Below are positions 1-8,978 of a DNA stretch of 64,000 nt, piece after piece. The number at the start of each line of letters is the position of its first letter. The first letter of the stretch is position 1. The notes beneath the pieces were generated by a model that was not told the origin of the DNA, searched no databases, and saw only the letters and a list, made by a program, of their open reading frames with translations. The translations under genes were made by a program, and so were the position numbers. Source of the DNA: Paludibacteraceae bacterium (lineage in GTDB: Bacteria; Bacteroidota; Bacteroidia; Bacteroidales; Paludibacteraceae); contig CAJOEX010000001.1 of assembly GCA_905233415.1 (NCBI GenBank), positions 119,989 through 183,988 on the forward strand. The letters are read 5' to 3'.

Positions 1-1
1 G

Positions 2-1417
2 CCACTCCCCGGATTTGAAACAGACTTCAAGGGTCACGGAATCGGTCATTTGAGTTTATCGGCGGCATTTGACTGGGGTGAAATAACCGTTGGCGATGTA
101 TATGGGCAGTTCGGGTCCGGGTTGGTATTGAATTTATACGAGGACCGTGCCCTCGGCATCGACGGTGCGTTACGCGGAGCAAAAGTAGAAGTCAGTCCGT
201 ACCGCGGCTTGAATCTGACAGTGTTGGGAGGCAAGCAACGTCGGTACTGGAACTGTTATCATGACCATGCATGGGGTTGGAACTACAGCCGTGATGCCGC
301 TTTGGGCGGGGATGTGGAAATACATATCGAGCAGTGGTCTCCGCGGATGCAGGCAAAGAACATGAGTCTGAGTGTCGGCGGAAGCTATGTAAGCAAATAT
401 GAGGCATTTGACACCATCATCACGCCGGTTGAAGGGCGGCTGATGATGTACAATCTGCCACGTTGGGTAGGCGCGGGCGATGTACGTGCTGAATGGCAGA
501 TGAGCGGCTGGGACGTGCTGGTCGAGTATGCCCGTAAAGCCAATGACCCGACCATAGAGAACGGCTTCAGTTACCGCCACGGAGAAGCATTACTGGTTTC
601 TGCAGGTTACTCACGCAAAGGATTTGCCGTTTTGGCCCAAGTCAAGCGGACGGACAATATGTCGTTCCGCTCGGAACGGACGCGGACAGGCATCGCGGGC
701 AGACTGAATCATCTGCCGACATTTGCGCAACACCACACCTATGCGTTAGCCGCACACTATCCCTACTCCACGCAGTATATTGCCGGAGAATGGGCTTTTC
801 AGGCAGAATTGTGCTACACTTGGGCACGCAAAACGCAGATGGGGGGCAAATACGGCACCATGCTCAAAGTACATGCCTCACACATACGCGGTTTGGCGGA
901 TAAAGGGAGTTGGGCGATAAACACCCGCCCGGAAGGAGAGTTTTATACGGATGTCAACGTGGAACTGAACAAACGGCTTTCGAAGAACTGGTGGCTGAAT
1001 GCCATGCTGATGTACCAGACCTACAACCGGCTGATCGTGGAAGGAAAAGGCAGTCTTATCCGGTCGGGAATAGCGGTTGTAGAAGGAAGAGTGCACGTGA
1101 GCGACAAGGTTTCCATGCGTGCAGAACTGCAGTATCTGTACACACCTCATGACGAAGGACAGTGGGTGTTTGCGCTCTATGAACTGAGCCTATGGAAACG
1201 GCTGACCATCAGCGGAGAATGGATGTACAATATCGGCGGAACTGAGGAAGCCATACACGAACATTTTTATACCGTTGCTGCCACCTATTCACACAAAGCA
1301 CACCGATTGATGCTCGGTTACACCAAAACACAGGAAGGCTATCATTGTTCGGGCGGAGTATGCCGGTTCGTACCAAGACAGGAAGGTTTGACCCTCAGTT
1401 ATAATTTCACATGGTAA
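2..1417 (+). CDS. DUF6029-like outer-membrane beta-barrel protein (5' truncated)
   Basis: The frame is open from the first bases of the window, so the true start lies upstream and about 471 residues of the C-terminal part are visible. The protein is rich in alternating aromatic and polar strands and ends in F-T-W, the aromatic ending typical of outer-membrane barrels. The N-terminal visible part (DWGEITVGDVYGQFGSGL) resembles the DUF6029 family of Bacteroidetes, which I know as neighbours of Omp28-like lipoproteins; that is the case here. Its stop overlaps the start of the next gene (ATGGTAA), so the two are translationally coupled. Function unknown; envelope location is the firm inference. 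The family name is from memory. Confidence 0.6.
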   Translation, partial: PLPGFETDFKGHGIGHLSLSAAFDWGEITVGDVYGQFGSGLVLNLYEDRALGIDGALRGAKVEVSPYRGLNLTVLGGKQRRYWNCYHDHAWGWNYSRDAALGGDVEIHIEQWSPRMQAKNMSLSVGGSYVSKYEAFDTIITPVEGRLMMYNLPRWVGAGDVRAEWQMSGWDVLVEYARKANDPTIENGFSYRHGEALLVSAGYSRKGFAVLAQVKRTDNMSFRSERTRTGIAGRLNHLPTFAQHHTYALAAHYPYSTQYIAGEWAFQAELCYTWARKTQMGGKYGTMLKVHASHIRGLADKGSWAINTRPEGEFYTDVNVELNKRLSKNWWLNAMLMYQTYNRLIVEGKGSLIRSGIAVVEGRVHVSDKVSMRAELQYLYTPHDEGQWVFALYELSLWKRLTISGEWMYNIGGTEEAIHEHFYTVAATYSHKAHRLMLGYTKTQEGYHCSGGVCRFVPRQEGLTLSYNFTW

Positions 1418-2205
1418 AACGGTCACTATTCATATTCGCAACAGTTTTGACACTTTGCAGCTGCGAAGTGATAGACGAAAACGCGCGTTTCCTACCCTTG
1501 CCGGAAGCCGGACAGACACGCACGCATGTATTGCTGGAATATACGGGATTCAGGTGTGTCAATTGCCCGGCAGCCGCCGAAACAGCAAGTGCATTGAAGG
1601 ATATTTACGGCGAGCGGTTGATTGTAGTGGCACTGCATCCGGCTTCCAATCCCTTCACGCAAGGCAAATACGATTATACCTGTCCGGCAGCCGATACATG
1701 CTATCAGTTTATGGGCGGAACGGCGACAACACCATTCCCGACAGGCAATATTGATCTTCTGCCGGACGAAGGCAGTTACTTTATTGACCCCGCGGAATGG
1801 GCAAGCCGGATTAACCATCTAATGGCTGACAGTGTTGCACCAATTATAAAGACCGTGGAAGCCGAATATATTTCCGCTTCGCGGGAAATTCATGTAAGCT
1901 GTTCGGTGCCGGCTATCAGTCACGCCTGCCGGTTGGCGGTCTGGCTGACGGAAGACAGTGTGGCAGGCACACAAGCCATGCCGGACGGAATAGTCAATAC
2001 GGCATACTACCACCGTCATTTACTGCGGGCAACGGCTTTTGACAGTCCCTGGGGGACAGCATTGGCACAAAATAGCGCAAGTGCCGTCATTGCCATGCCG
2101 GAGGGCTGCAACATCAGAAAGTGTTCATTGGTGGTTCTGTTATTGGATGCCAATGATTATCATATATTGAACGGCTATGAAACAAAAATGGATTATATTG
2201 AGTAG
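1411..2205 (+). CDS. Omp28-related lipoprotein with a thioredoxin-like CxxC
   Basis: A 264-residue protein with a lipoprotein signal peptide whose lipobox ends at Cys18 (L-C-S-C). Right after the N-terminus the motif YTGFRCVNC places a CxxC at residues 49-52 in the context of a thioredoxin-like fold, as in the Omp28 family of Porphyromonas and relatives. The ATG lies inside the stop region of the barrel gene, and the 3' end overlaps the next ORF by 29 nt, so this is an operon. Probable role: outer-membrane lipoprotein with a possible thiol function. A second Omp28-like protein is encoded two genes downstream. Confidence 0.7.
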   Translation: MVKRSLFIFATVLTLCSCEVIDENARFLPLPEAGQTRTHVLLEYTGFRCVNCPAAAETASALKDIYGERLIVVALHPASNPFTQGKYDYTCPAADTCYQFMGGTATTPFPTGNIDLLPDEGSYFIDPAEWASRINHLMADSVAPIIKTVEAEYISASREIHVSCSVPAISHACRLAVWLTEDSVAGTQAMPDGIVNTAYYHRHLLRATAFDSPWGTALAQNSASAVIAMPEGCNIRKCSLVVLLLDANDYHILNGYETKMDYIE

Positions 2206-2749
2206 CCTGCTGCTGTTTATGCAGACTGCCAATGCGCTGATTGTCAGTGTAGAAGGGAAAGGAGACATTCCTGCTGAAGGTATGGAAATCACGCTCAACG
2301 AAGCGGAAGAAGACCCGCTGACAGGCGAGGACAAAATGGAGGTACAAGGCACATTGTTGTGCCAATCCCCGCTACATGTCACGATTATCCGGTCTGCAAC
2401 AGGTTTGAGGGATGAGTTCTGCTGCGCCGGACAATGCACAACAGGTAACGGACAAGGTGAAGAAACATTGGATTTCGTGCCAGAAGGGGTGACAACATGG
2501 TTTGCCCATTACACACCTGCTGCCGGAACAAATGAGACGGTCGTTTATACGTTCTCCGACGACCAGGAATCCCGTACGCTTACGGTGCATTACAATTACG
2601 GTTCTCAAGCCGTAGAAACGGTATCCGCACAGCAGCAAGCAACTGCTTTCTATTCGCTGACAGGCAATAGAGTAGGTACAAATCTATCCGAACTGCCGGA
2701 AGGAGTCTATATCAATAACGGAAACAAAATCATAAAAATACAGCACTAA
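2177..2749 (+). CDS. Small secreted protein with a type-9-like C-terminal tail
   Basis: 190 residues with a signal peptide ending about residue 20 (MQTANA). The middle is acidic and has a Cys cluster (EFCCAGQC). The last 30 residues (FYSLTGNRV ... LPEGVYI ... KIIKI) match the general pattern of type A C-terminal sorting domains of type 9 secretion substrates: a G-x-x-V turn, then G-x-Y and a basic end. The start overlaps the upstream lipoprotein gene by 29 nt and the next ATG follows by 1 nt, so it belongs to the same operon. I do not recognise the central domain. Confidence 0.6.
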   Translation: MKQKWIILSSLLLFMQTANALIVSVEGKGDIPAEGMEITLNEAEEDPLTGEDKMEVQGTLLCQSPLHVTIIRSATGLRDEFCCAGQCTTGNGQGEETLDFVPEGVTTWFAHYTPAAGTNETVVYTFSDDQESRTLTVHYNYGSQAVETVSAQQQATAFYSLTGNRVGTNLSELPEGVYINNGNKIIKIQH

Positions 2750-2750
2750 C

Positions 2751-4214
2751 ATGAAACATTTCTCTTTGTTTGCCCTAATCGGCGTATTAGCTTTGGCAAT
2801 GACAGCCTGTGAACCCAAAAACGTCCCGCAAGACCCAGACACGCCGGAACCCAAGCCATTCGTCCCCCAAGTGTTCCCGAAGAAACATCTTATTGAGGAA
2901 TTTACCGGTCAGGGATGCGGCTACTGCCCAAATGGAATGGATTGCATCAGCGATTTTATCGCCAACGACACCAACTGGATTGTCGTGCTGCATCATTACG
3001 GCTATCAGGCAGACCATTTTTCTGTTTCCGGCAGCAAAACCATCACCAACAAACTGAAAGTAAGCGGCGCACCCAGTATGACTGTCAACCGTTCCAAAAC
3101 AAATTATGGCGATGGTAAAGCCGTTGTTTTCCATCCGGGATATCTGCCCTATACGAACAAGGAGCAGTTCGCCGCAACAACGTATGCCTCGCTGTCTATC
3201 AGCAACACATATGATGCCGCCAGCCGCGAACTGGGTATTACCGTTTCCGGTATCGTCAGCAAAGAAGAAAATCCGACCGTAATGCTCACCGTTCTCGTCA
3301 AAGAATCCGGTATGGTTGACACGCAGGAAGACTACTACAAGACCTACGAAGGATGGGCGGAATTCCGTCACACAAATGCCGTACGTGTATTTGCGACAAA
3401 AGCAACCGGCGACACGCTTGCCATTGATAAAGAACATCATTACGAAGCTTCCTATTCACTCACACTGGATAAGAAATGGGTGGCTGAGAACTGTATGGTT
3501 GTTGCGTTCCTGAGCGAAGGGTTACAACCGGTTGTACAAGCCGGACAACGACCTGTTGTAGCGGATTCCAAAGGCGGAGCGGATATTGCACACGGAGGCA
3601 TCAAACCTGTTCCTGTGAGCGACTTTTATCCCGAACCCGGTGAAACCGTCGCACCGAAAGATTATTCCGGCAAGGATGCGGATGAATTGACTACGGCTTA
3701 CGCAACGTACGAGACCTATGCAAACGAGGGGTTCAATTTCTGGGAAATCATTGCATATAACAGCGAAGCGTCGGTTAAAGTCGGAGGAGCAGCATCGATT
3801 CCATGTGCCGTAATCAGCATCTTTACGGAGACTGCCCAAACAACTCTTCCGGAAGGCAGCTACGAATTTAACCTCTCTGAAAAACCAGGCTCGGCATGGG
3901 CAGGATTCCGGGATGACGAAGTAATGCAGATTAGCGGCAGTGAGTTCTATTATATCTCTCAGACCTATTTTCAACAAGGGTATCTGGTGCCCAATGCAAC
4001 ATGGTTGATTGCAGACGGTAAGCTGACTATCGGTACCGACAGTTGGAATCTGGACGGCCATGCCCGCAACGGTGCCGAAATACACCTCAAAGGCACTACA
4101 GCTATTGCCAATCAGGGTCGTGCACAGATTCCGCATCGTAAAAATCCTATCCATATTTCATGCCTGTCTCAACCGTCTTTTGATGCTGCAAATAGGCAAA
4201 TAATCAAATTTTAA
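2751..4214 (+). CDS. Omp28-related lipoprotein with CGYC motif
   Basis: 487 residues. A lipoprotein signal peptide ends at Cys20 (MTAC), followed by a Pro-rich linker and then HLIEEFTGQGCGYC, putting a CxxC at residues 56-59. This is the same architecture as the protein at 1411 but with a longer C-terminal region (about residues 290-487) that lacks a motif I recognise. It is the last gene of the operon: the next gene has its own promoter at 4223-4254. The final 35 or so residues look low in family character and could be a divergent extension. Confidence 0.65.
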   Translation: MKHFSLFALIGVLALAMTACEPKNVPQDPDTPEPKPFVPQVFPKKHLIEEFTGQGCGYCPNGMDCISDFIANDTNWIVVLHHYGYQADHFSVSGSKTITNKLKVSGAPSMTVNRSKTNYGDGKAVVFHPGYLPYTNKEQFAATTYASLSISNTYDAASRELGITVSGIVSKEENPTVMLTVLVKESGMVDTQEDYYKTYEGWAEFRHTNAVRVFATKATGDTLAIDKEHHYEASYSLTLDKKWVAENCMVVAFLSEGLQPVVQAGQRPVVADSKGGADIAHGGIKPVPVSDFYPEPGETVAPKDYSGKDADELTTAYATYETYANEGFNFWEIIAYNSEASVKVGGAASIPCAVISIFTETAQTTLPEGSYEFNLSEKPGSAWAGFRDDEVMQISGSEFYYISQTYFQQGYLVPNATWLIADGKLTIGTDSWNLDGHARNGAEIHLKGTTAIANQGRAQIPHRKNPIHISCLSQPSFDAANRQIIKF

Positions 4215-4222
4215 GAGAAAAA

Positions 4223-4254
4223 TTTGCATATATGCAAAAAAAGTCGTACCTTTG
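4223..4254 (+). promoter_or_regulatory. Bacteroidetes-type promoter of ddl
   Basis: TTTG at 4223-4226, a 20-nt spacer, then TACCTTTG at 4247-4254, matching the -33/-7 consensus of the Bacteroidetes primary sigma factor. The ddl ATG at 4302 lies about 47 nt downstream. Confidence 0.8.
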
Positions 4255-4301
4255 CGCGGTTTTGGGGTAAGATGCCTGTAAAGGGCAAAAAAAGAAACAA
4301 C

Positions 4302-5234
4302 ATGGCTAAAAAGAAAATAGCAATCGTAGCAGGCGGAGACAGTTCGGAACACGATGTCTCACTGCATAGTGCGGCAGGTATTCTGTCGTTTCTGGACAAA
4401 GATAAATACGACGCAGAGATAGTTGAACTGCACGGAGCCGATTTGCAGACGCTGAACAAGCTGACGGAGTTTGACTATGCATATATCACGATTCACGGAA
4501 CTCCGGGTGAGAACGGATTGCTGCAGGGATTCCTTGAAATGATGCATATTCCGTACTCGTGTTGCGGTGTACTGGCAGCAGCGCTGACGTTCAATAAATA
4601 TGCCTGCAACCACTATCTCAAGGAGTTTGGGGTAAAAATTGCGAATAGTATATTGCTGCGGAAAGACCGCTTTGCTGTGGGAGGTGAGATTGTGGATGAG
4701 GTGGAAAAGAGACTCGGTTTCCCGTGCTTTATCAAGAGCAACGTCGGCGGCAGTAGTTTTGGTTGCACCAAAGTGAAGTCCCGCGAGTCGGTACTTCCGG
4801 CTATTGAGCGTGCTTTCAAAGAAGGCGATGAAGTGATTTGTGAAGCATATCTGAAAGGCACAGAGGTAACTTCCGGCGTGTATAAGACCGCTAACAAGGC
4901 AGTAGCATTCCCAATAACCGAGGTTGTAACCAAGCGCGAGTTCTTTGATTATGAAGCAAAGTACAACGGTCAGGTGGATGAGATTACGCCTGCACGTGTA
5001 CCGGACGAAATGCGCGACAAAGTGCAGGCACAGACATTGAAGATTTATGATATCTTGGGCTGTCACGGAATTATTCGCGCAGACTATGTGCTGATAGACG
5101 GTGAGATTTACCTTTTAGAAGTAAACACCACACCCGGTATGACAGCTACAAGTTTTATTCCGCAACAGGTGCGTGCTGCAGGACTGGAAATGAAAGATGT
5201 GCTGACAGACATTATTGAGGATTCGAAAATTTGA
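4302..5234 (+). CDS. ddl: D-alanine--D-alanine ligase
   Basis: 310 residues, normal for the family, taking the ATG that follows the promoter; an upstream TTG lies inside the -33 element and is rejected. The protein makes the D-Ala-D-Ala dipeptide for peptidoglycan in the cytoplasm. Visible features are the N-terminal GDSSEHDVS segment with the conserved Glu, the glycine-rich VGGSSFG loop of the ATP-grasp fold, and the C-terminal EVNTTPGMT metal-binding segment near residue 275. Its stop overlaps the putative TTG start of the prenyl synthase. Confidence 0.95.
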   Translation: MAKKKIAIVAGGDSSEHDVSLHSAAGILSFLDKDKYDAEIVELHGADLQTLNKLTEFDYAYITIHGTPGENGLLQGFLEMMHIPYSCCGVLAAALTFNKYACNHYLKEFGVKIANSILLRKDRFAVGGEIVDEVEKRLGFPCFIKSNVGGSSFGCTKVKSRESVLPAIERAFKEGDEVICEAYLKGTEVTSGVYKTANKAVAFPITEVVTKREFFDYEAKYNGQVDEITPARVPDEMRDKVQAQTLKIYDILGCHGIIRADYVLIDGEIYLLEVNTTPGMTATSFIPQQVRAAGLEMKDVLTDIIEDSKI

Positions 5235-5247
5235 AGATTGAAAGATT
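5221..5247. repeat. Junction repeat, AAAATTTGAAGATTG type
   Basis: Short degenerate repeats spanning the ddl stop and prenyl-synthase start. Confidence 0.4.
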
Positions 5248-6166
5248 GGACATTGATGCCGAAATAAGGAAGTTGGATTGGAATCGCGAACCGAAAGGGT
5301 TGTACGAACCGATAGGCTATGCATTAGCGGCAGGCGGGAAGCGCATTCGTCCGAAGTTGGCGTTACTCGGTGCTTTGGCTGTCGGTAGAAACGAGAAAGA
5401 TGTATTGCCGGCGGCATTGGCTTTGGAGGTATTCCATAACTTCACGCTGCTGCACGATGATGTGATGGATAAAGCAGAAGTGCGCCGCGGCAGACCAACC
5501 GTGCATGTCAAATGGAACGAGAATACAGCAATCTTGTCCGGTGACCAGATGATGATTGAGGCATACAAACTGCTGAGTCGCGTACCGGAAGACAAACTGC
5601 CGAAAGTGCTGCGGATGTTCAACAAAATGGCGACAGAAATCTGCGAAGGGCAGCAGTTGGATGTGGATTTTGAGCAACGAAACGATGTGACCATTGCGGA
5701 ATACATGGAGATGATTCGCCTGAAAACAAGCGTGCTGCTTGCAACGGCTTTACAAATAGGGGCATACATCGCAAACGGAACGGACGAAGAACAACAGGCA
5801 TTGTATGATTACGGAATAAACCTCGGCTTGGCGTTCCAGATACAAGATGATTATTTGGATTGCTTCGGAGATCCGGAAACATTCGGCAAAGCCATCGGCG
5901 GCGATATACGAGAAGGGAAAAAGACCTGGCTGTGGCTGACTGCCCATGCAACTGGAAGTGAGACCGCTGCGCTGTTGGACCACTGCGCGGGAAATGTGGA
6001 AGAGGTGCTGCGGATGTATGAGGAAACCGGCGTGAAAAAAGCCGCGGAAGAGGAGATTGCACGACTGACAAAGAAAGCAATGGCTTGTTTGGAAGTGCTC
6101 AAAGAAAACAAGGCGACAAAAGCATTGAAAACATTAGCGGAAAAACTTGCCGCAAGGAACAAATGA
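5231..6166 (+). CDS. Polyprenyl (short-chain isoprenyl) synthase
   Basis: 311 residues. The first Asp-rich motif DDVMD is at 76-80 and the second, DDYLD, at 206-210, with GGKRIRP at 35-41 binding the substrate pyrophosphate. Phe at the fifth position before the first motif suggests a short-chain product (FPP/GGPP class), by analogy with family members. The start is a TTG overlapping the ddl stop (TTGA); no ATG is available near the conserved N-terminus. It is co-transcribed with ddl and probably feeds lipid-carrier or quinone synthesis. Confidence 0.85.
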   Translation: MKIERLDIDAEIRKLDWNREPKGLYEPIGYALAAGGKRIRPKLALLGALAVGRNEKDVLPAALALEVFHNFTLLHDDVMDKAEVRRGRPTVHVKWNENTAILSGDQMMIEAYKLLSRVPEDKLPKVLRMFNKMATEICEGQQLDVDFEQRNDVTIAEYMEMIRLKTSVLLATALQIGAYIANGTDEEQQALYDYGINLGLAFQIQDDYLDCFGDPETFGKAIGGDIREGKKTWLWLTAHATGSETAALLDHCAGNVEEVLRMYEETGVKKAAEEEIARLTKKAMACLEVLKENKATKALKTLAEKLAARNK

Positions 6167-6197
6167 CAAATCACAAATGACCAAATTATAACTAATT

Positions 6198-6959
6198 ATG
6201 CCATACAGACGTTTACCCAACACAGATCAGGCACGATTGAAAGCGCTGCAGACAGCCGTTCAACGTGCATCAGAGGCAGACTTTACAGAGCAAGTGCTGA
6301 ACTATCATACGCTGTCGGAGGCGCAACGTTTCCTGTTGCAGTTTGAAAACCAGGTATCCCAATATCGCGAGAACTTCAACAGTCGTGTATCGGCGAACAA
6401 ACAATATCGCCACATGGTCCAGAACGCACGTATGTACATTTCGCACTTTATCCAAGTGCTGAACCTCGCAGTTATCCGCGGAGAAATAAAAAAAGAGGCG
6501 AAAGAGTTGTACAAACTGGACTGCGAATCACATATTCTGCCGGATTTGAGTAGCGAAGAGGATATTCTTGTGTGGGGACAGAATATCATTGACGGCGAAC
6601 AGGAACGCATCCGTTTGGGTGGATTTGCGATTTATAATCCGACCATTACGAAGGTGAAAGTGCACTATGACATCTTCAAAGAGCATCAGGTGAACCAACA
6701 AATGCACCGCCGTACAACTGACCGCGTATATGGTGATTTGGAGACATTACGCACCAAAGCGGACGAAATTATCCTGAAGATTTGGAACCAAGTGGAAGAT
6801 TTCTATAAGAACCAACTACCCTACCAACGCCTGCGCAGCTGCAAGAACTACGGACTGATTTACTACTACCGCTCAGGCGAAAAACACCTTACCCCCGAGA
6901 CGGACAAAGAGATACAAAGGCAGATTGCAATGCAACCTACAATCCAATGGTCTGAGTAG
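6198..6959 (+). CDS. Conserved hypothetical protein, helical
   Basis: 253 residues starting MPYRRLPNTDQ. No signal peptide or membrane segment. It is predicted to be mostly helical, rich in Gln, Arg and Tyr, with a C-terminal aromatic stretch (GLIYYYRSGEKHL). I do not recognise a domain, although the overall appearance is of a protein conserved in Bacteroidales. It follows the prenyl synthase with a 31-nt gap made of degenerate ACAAATGAC-type repeats. Its last 23 nt overlap the convergent cyclo-ligase gene. Confidence 0.6.
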   Translation: MPYRRLPNTDQARLKALQTAVQRASEADFTEQVLNYHTLSEAQRFLLQFENQVSQYRENFNSRVSANKQYRHMVQNARMYISHFIQVLNLAVIRGEIKKEAKELYKLDCESHILPDLSSEEDILVWGQNIIDGEQERIRLGGFAIYNPTITKVKVHYDIFKEHQVNQQMHRRTTDRVYGDLETLRTKADEIILKIWNQVEDFYKNQLPYQRLRSCKNYGLIYYYRSGEKHLTPETDKEIQRQIAMQPTIQWSE

Positions 6960-7542
6960 GCGTGACAATCCGGTCCATCGGATGATCCCGACGGCTGTGA
7001 GGAATCTCGTGCTTCTTGACTTGAAAATCGTAAGCGACGCCTATTTGGTGCACATGACGATGCTTATTAAGAAAACGGTCATAAAATCCTCCGCCACGAC
7101 CAATACGATTACCCAAGTTGTCAAAAACAACACCGGGAACAATAATAAGGTCAATCTTGCCACGCCATTTGGAGGTTTGAGGTTCAGGAACTTTATAACG
7201 ACCACGACGCATCATATCTTCACCGTCATACTTGCGGGCCTCGATATACTTGCGATGCGTAACAGGCAACAGGAAAGTTTTTTGACCTTCATAGCGCTTG
7301 AGCAACGGACGCAAATCCACCTCGTTGTGAATCGGGTAATAAATCATAACGGTTTGGGCGTCACGAAACCAATGCATGCGTTCTAACTGAGACATGATTG
7401 CTTCGGAATCCTCTTGGATTTTATCGGCAGGATAAATGCGACGTTTTTGCTCAATAAGAGCACGAATAGCCTTCTTCTCCCGACGGATACGAACCCATGG
7501 AAGCATATGCATTAAGTCACGTAGTTGGGCTTCAAATAACAT
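6937..7542 (-). CDS. 5-formyltetrahydrofolate cyclo-ligase
   Basis: 201 residues. It converts 5-formyl-THF to 5,10-methenyl-THF using ATP. The N-terminal RIRREKKAIRALIEQ contains the conserved basic substrate-binding helix, and the C-terminal half carries DLIIVPGVVFD and the signature GRGGGFYDRFL. Met13 (7506) is an equally good start, since conservation begins after it. It is convergent with the upstream hypothetical gene and driven by its own promoter at 7573-7605. Confidence 0.88.
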   Translation of the reverse strand: MLFEAQLRDLMHMLPWVRIRREKKAIRALIEQKRRIYPADKIQEDSEAIMSQLERMHWFRDAQTVMIYYPIHNEVDLRPLLKRYEGQKTFLLPVTHRKYIEARKYDGEDMMRRGRYKVPEPQTSKWRGKIDLIIVPGVVFDNLGNRIGRGGGFYDRFLNKHRHVHQIGVAYDFQVKKHEIPHSRRDHPMDRIVTPTQTIGL

Positions 7543-7572
7543 AGTCTTGAACAGATAATTACGAAATACGCT

Positions 7573-7605
7573 GCAAAATTACAACAAAAATAGCAAATAC
7601 ACAAA
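7573..7605 (-). promoter_or_regulatory. Promoter of the cyclo-ligase gene
   Basis: On the minus strand: TTTG (7602-7605), a 21-nt spacer, then TAATTTTG (7573-7580). The divergent DUF6242 gene starts 3 nt from the -33 element on the plus strand. Confidence 0.7.
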
Positions 7606-7607
7606 TA

Positions 7608-8954
7608 ATGAAACATATTTTCGCTTATATTTTAACGATTTTCGTCCTTTTGGGGCTTTGGTCGTGTAGTGAATCCAGTACAACAGTACAGACATCGAAC
7701 ATTGCCAAACTAACCAACTTCTACGTGACCGGACACGATTCGCTACCCGGACTCAAAGAAGCACAATTCACTATTGAGGAAGGAGTGGATACCGGTTTGG
7801 TAAAGTGCGTGGACTCCATCCGCTACGGCACTCCGTTGACACGTGTCTATCCGAGATTTGTATGCGAAACCACTCCCGGCTCCATAACCCTGCAACTGGG
7901 TGACACCAGTGTGATTATTGGCGGAGGGGATACGTTGGATTTCACAAGAACACCTATTTATGTCACGATTGTTTCATCGGATTTAACCACGAAGAAGACA
8001 TACAAGATAGAATTATATGCGCATCAAGTGGATCCCGACCTGTATAAATGGGAGACATTGAACGAAAAAATGTATCCCGTCGAGGATGAAGAGCAACAGG
8101 TTGTCATGCTTGGCGAACAATTCTGGTTGTTCTGCAACAACGGATTTGCAAATCGGTTGTATTCGTCTGCTGATGCTGCCACGTGGAAGGAAGAGACACT
8201 AACCGGCCTGCCGGACGTGTGCCGTGTGAAAAGTATTATCAGCAATAAATCAAAACTATACTACGTTGAAAAGGACGGACTTTACACATCTGAAAACGGC
8301 TGTGATTGGACAAAAACAGACAGCGGCGAGAAGGATTATAGCCTGGTGACGATGCTCATGACCTTCAACGACACCGTTTGGCTGGTACTGCAAGATACGA
8401 CCACGGAAGCCCTTGTGCTCGGACAGATTGCTGCAGACACCGTGCGCCGGACTGAGGTCGAATTGGACGATAACTTCCCGATTAGCGGCTTTGCAACCGT
8501 AGAGTTCGAGAGCATGAGTGAACGAAAACGCGCGGCCGTCATCGGCGGCTATGCACGAAACGGTGCCTGCATCAACAGCCGGTGGAATATTGAATATGCA
8601 CCTACAATAAAAGGTTTGTACCGGCTGGTGAACTACTCCATCGAACAGCCTGAATTCAAGACACTGACCGGCGTGTCAGTTATTTGGTACAAACACCAGC
8701 TGATGATGTTCGGTGGAGTTGATAAAGATATGGTTTTCCGCGGCGACCAGGTGCTGATTTCCAAGGACGAAGGCTATACTTGGACGGCAGCAGACACCAC
8801 GAAATGCCAATTGCCGGAAATCTACAAGGCACGACAGAAACAGTCCGTGCTTGTCAAAGACAATAATATCTATGTTATTGGCGGTCAGAACCAGCAGGAG
8901 ACTTTTGCCGATTCCTACCGCGGACGGCTTAATTCCATAGATTGGGACAATTAA
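7608..8954 (+). CDS. DUF6242-like lipoprotein with beta-propeller-like C-terminus
   Basis: 448 residues. The lipobox ends at Cys20 (LWSC). Residues 30-145 form a sandwich-like domain (ITLQLGDTSVIIGG, YVTIVSSD) followed by blades with recurrent W-K-E and G-x-x-W-T elements (ADAATWKEETLTGLP, DGLYTSENGCDWTKT, VLISKDEGYTWT) suggesting a beta-propeller. The layout resembles the Bacteroidetes DUF6242 family (from memory). pgk follows after 24 nt with no recognisable promoter, so read-through into pgk is likely. Confidence 0.65.
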   Translation: MKHIFAYILTIFVLLGLWSCSESSTTVQTSNIAKLTNFYVTGHDSLPGLKEAQFTIEEGVDTGLVKCVDSIRYGTPLTRVYPRFVCETTPGSITLQLGDTSVIIGGGDTLDFTRTPIYVTIVSSDLTTKKTYKIELYAHQVDPDLYKWETLNEKMYPVEDEEQQVVMLGEQFWLFCNNGFANRLYSSADAATWKEETLTGLPDVCRVKSIISNKSKLYYVEKDGLYTSENGCDWTKTDSGEKDYSLVTMLMTFNDTVWLVLQDTTTEALVLGQIAADTVRRTEVELDDNFPISGFATVEFESMSERKRAAVIGGYARNGACINSRWNIEYAPTIKGLYRLVNYSIEQPEFKTLTGVSVIWYKHQLMMFGGVDKDMVFRGDQVLISKDEGYTWTAADTTKCQLPEIYKARQKQSVLVKDNNIYVIGGQNQQETFADSYRGRLNSIDWDN

Positions 8955-8978
8955 CAAACTAATTAAATATTTACTATT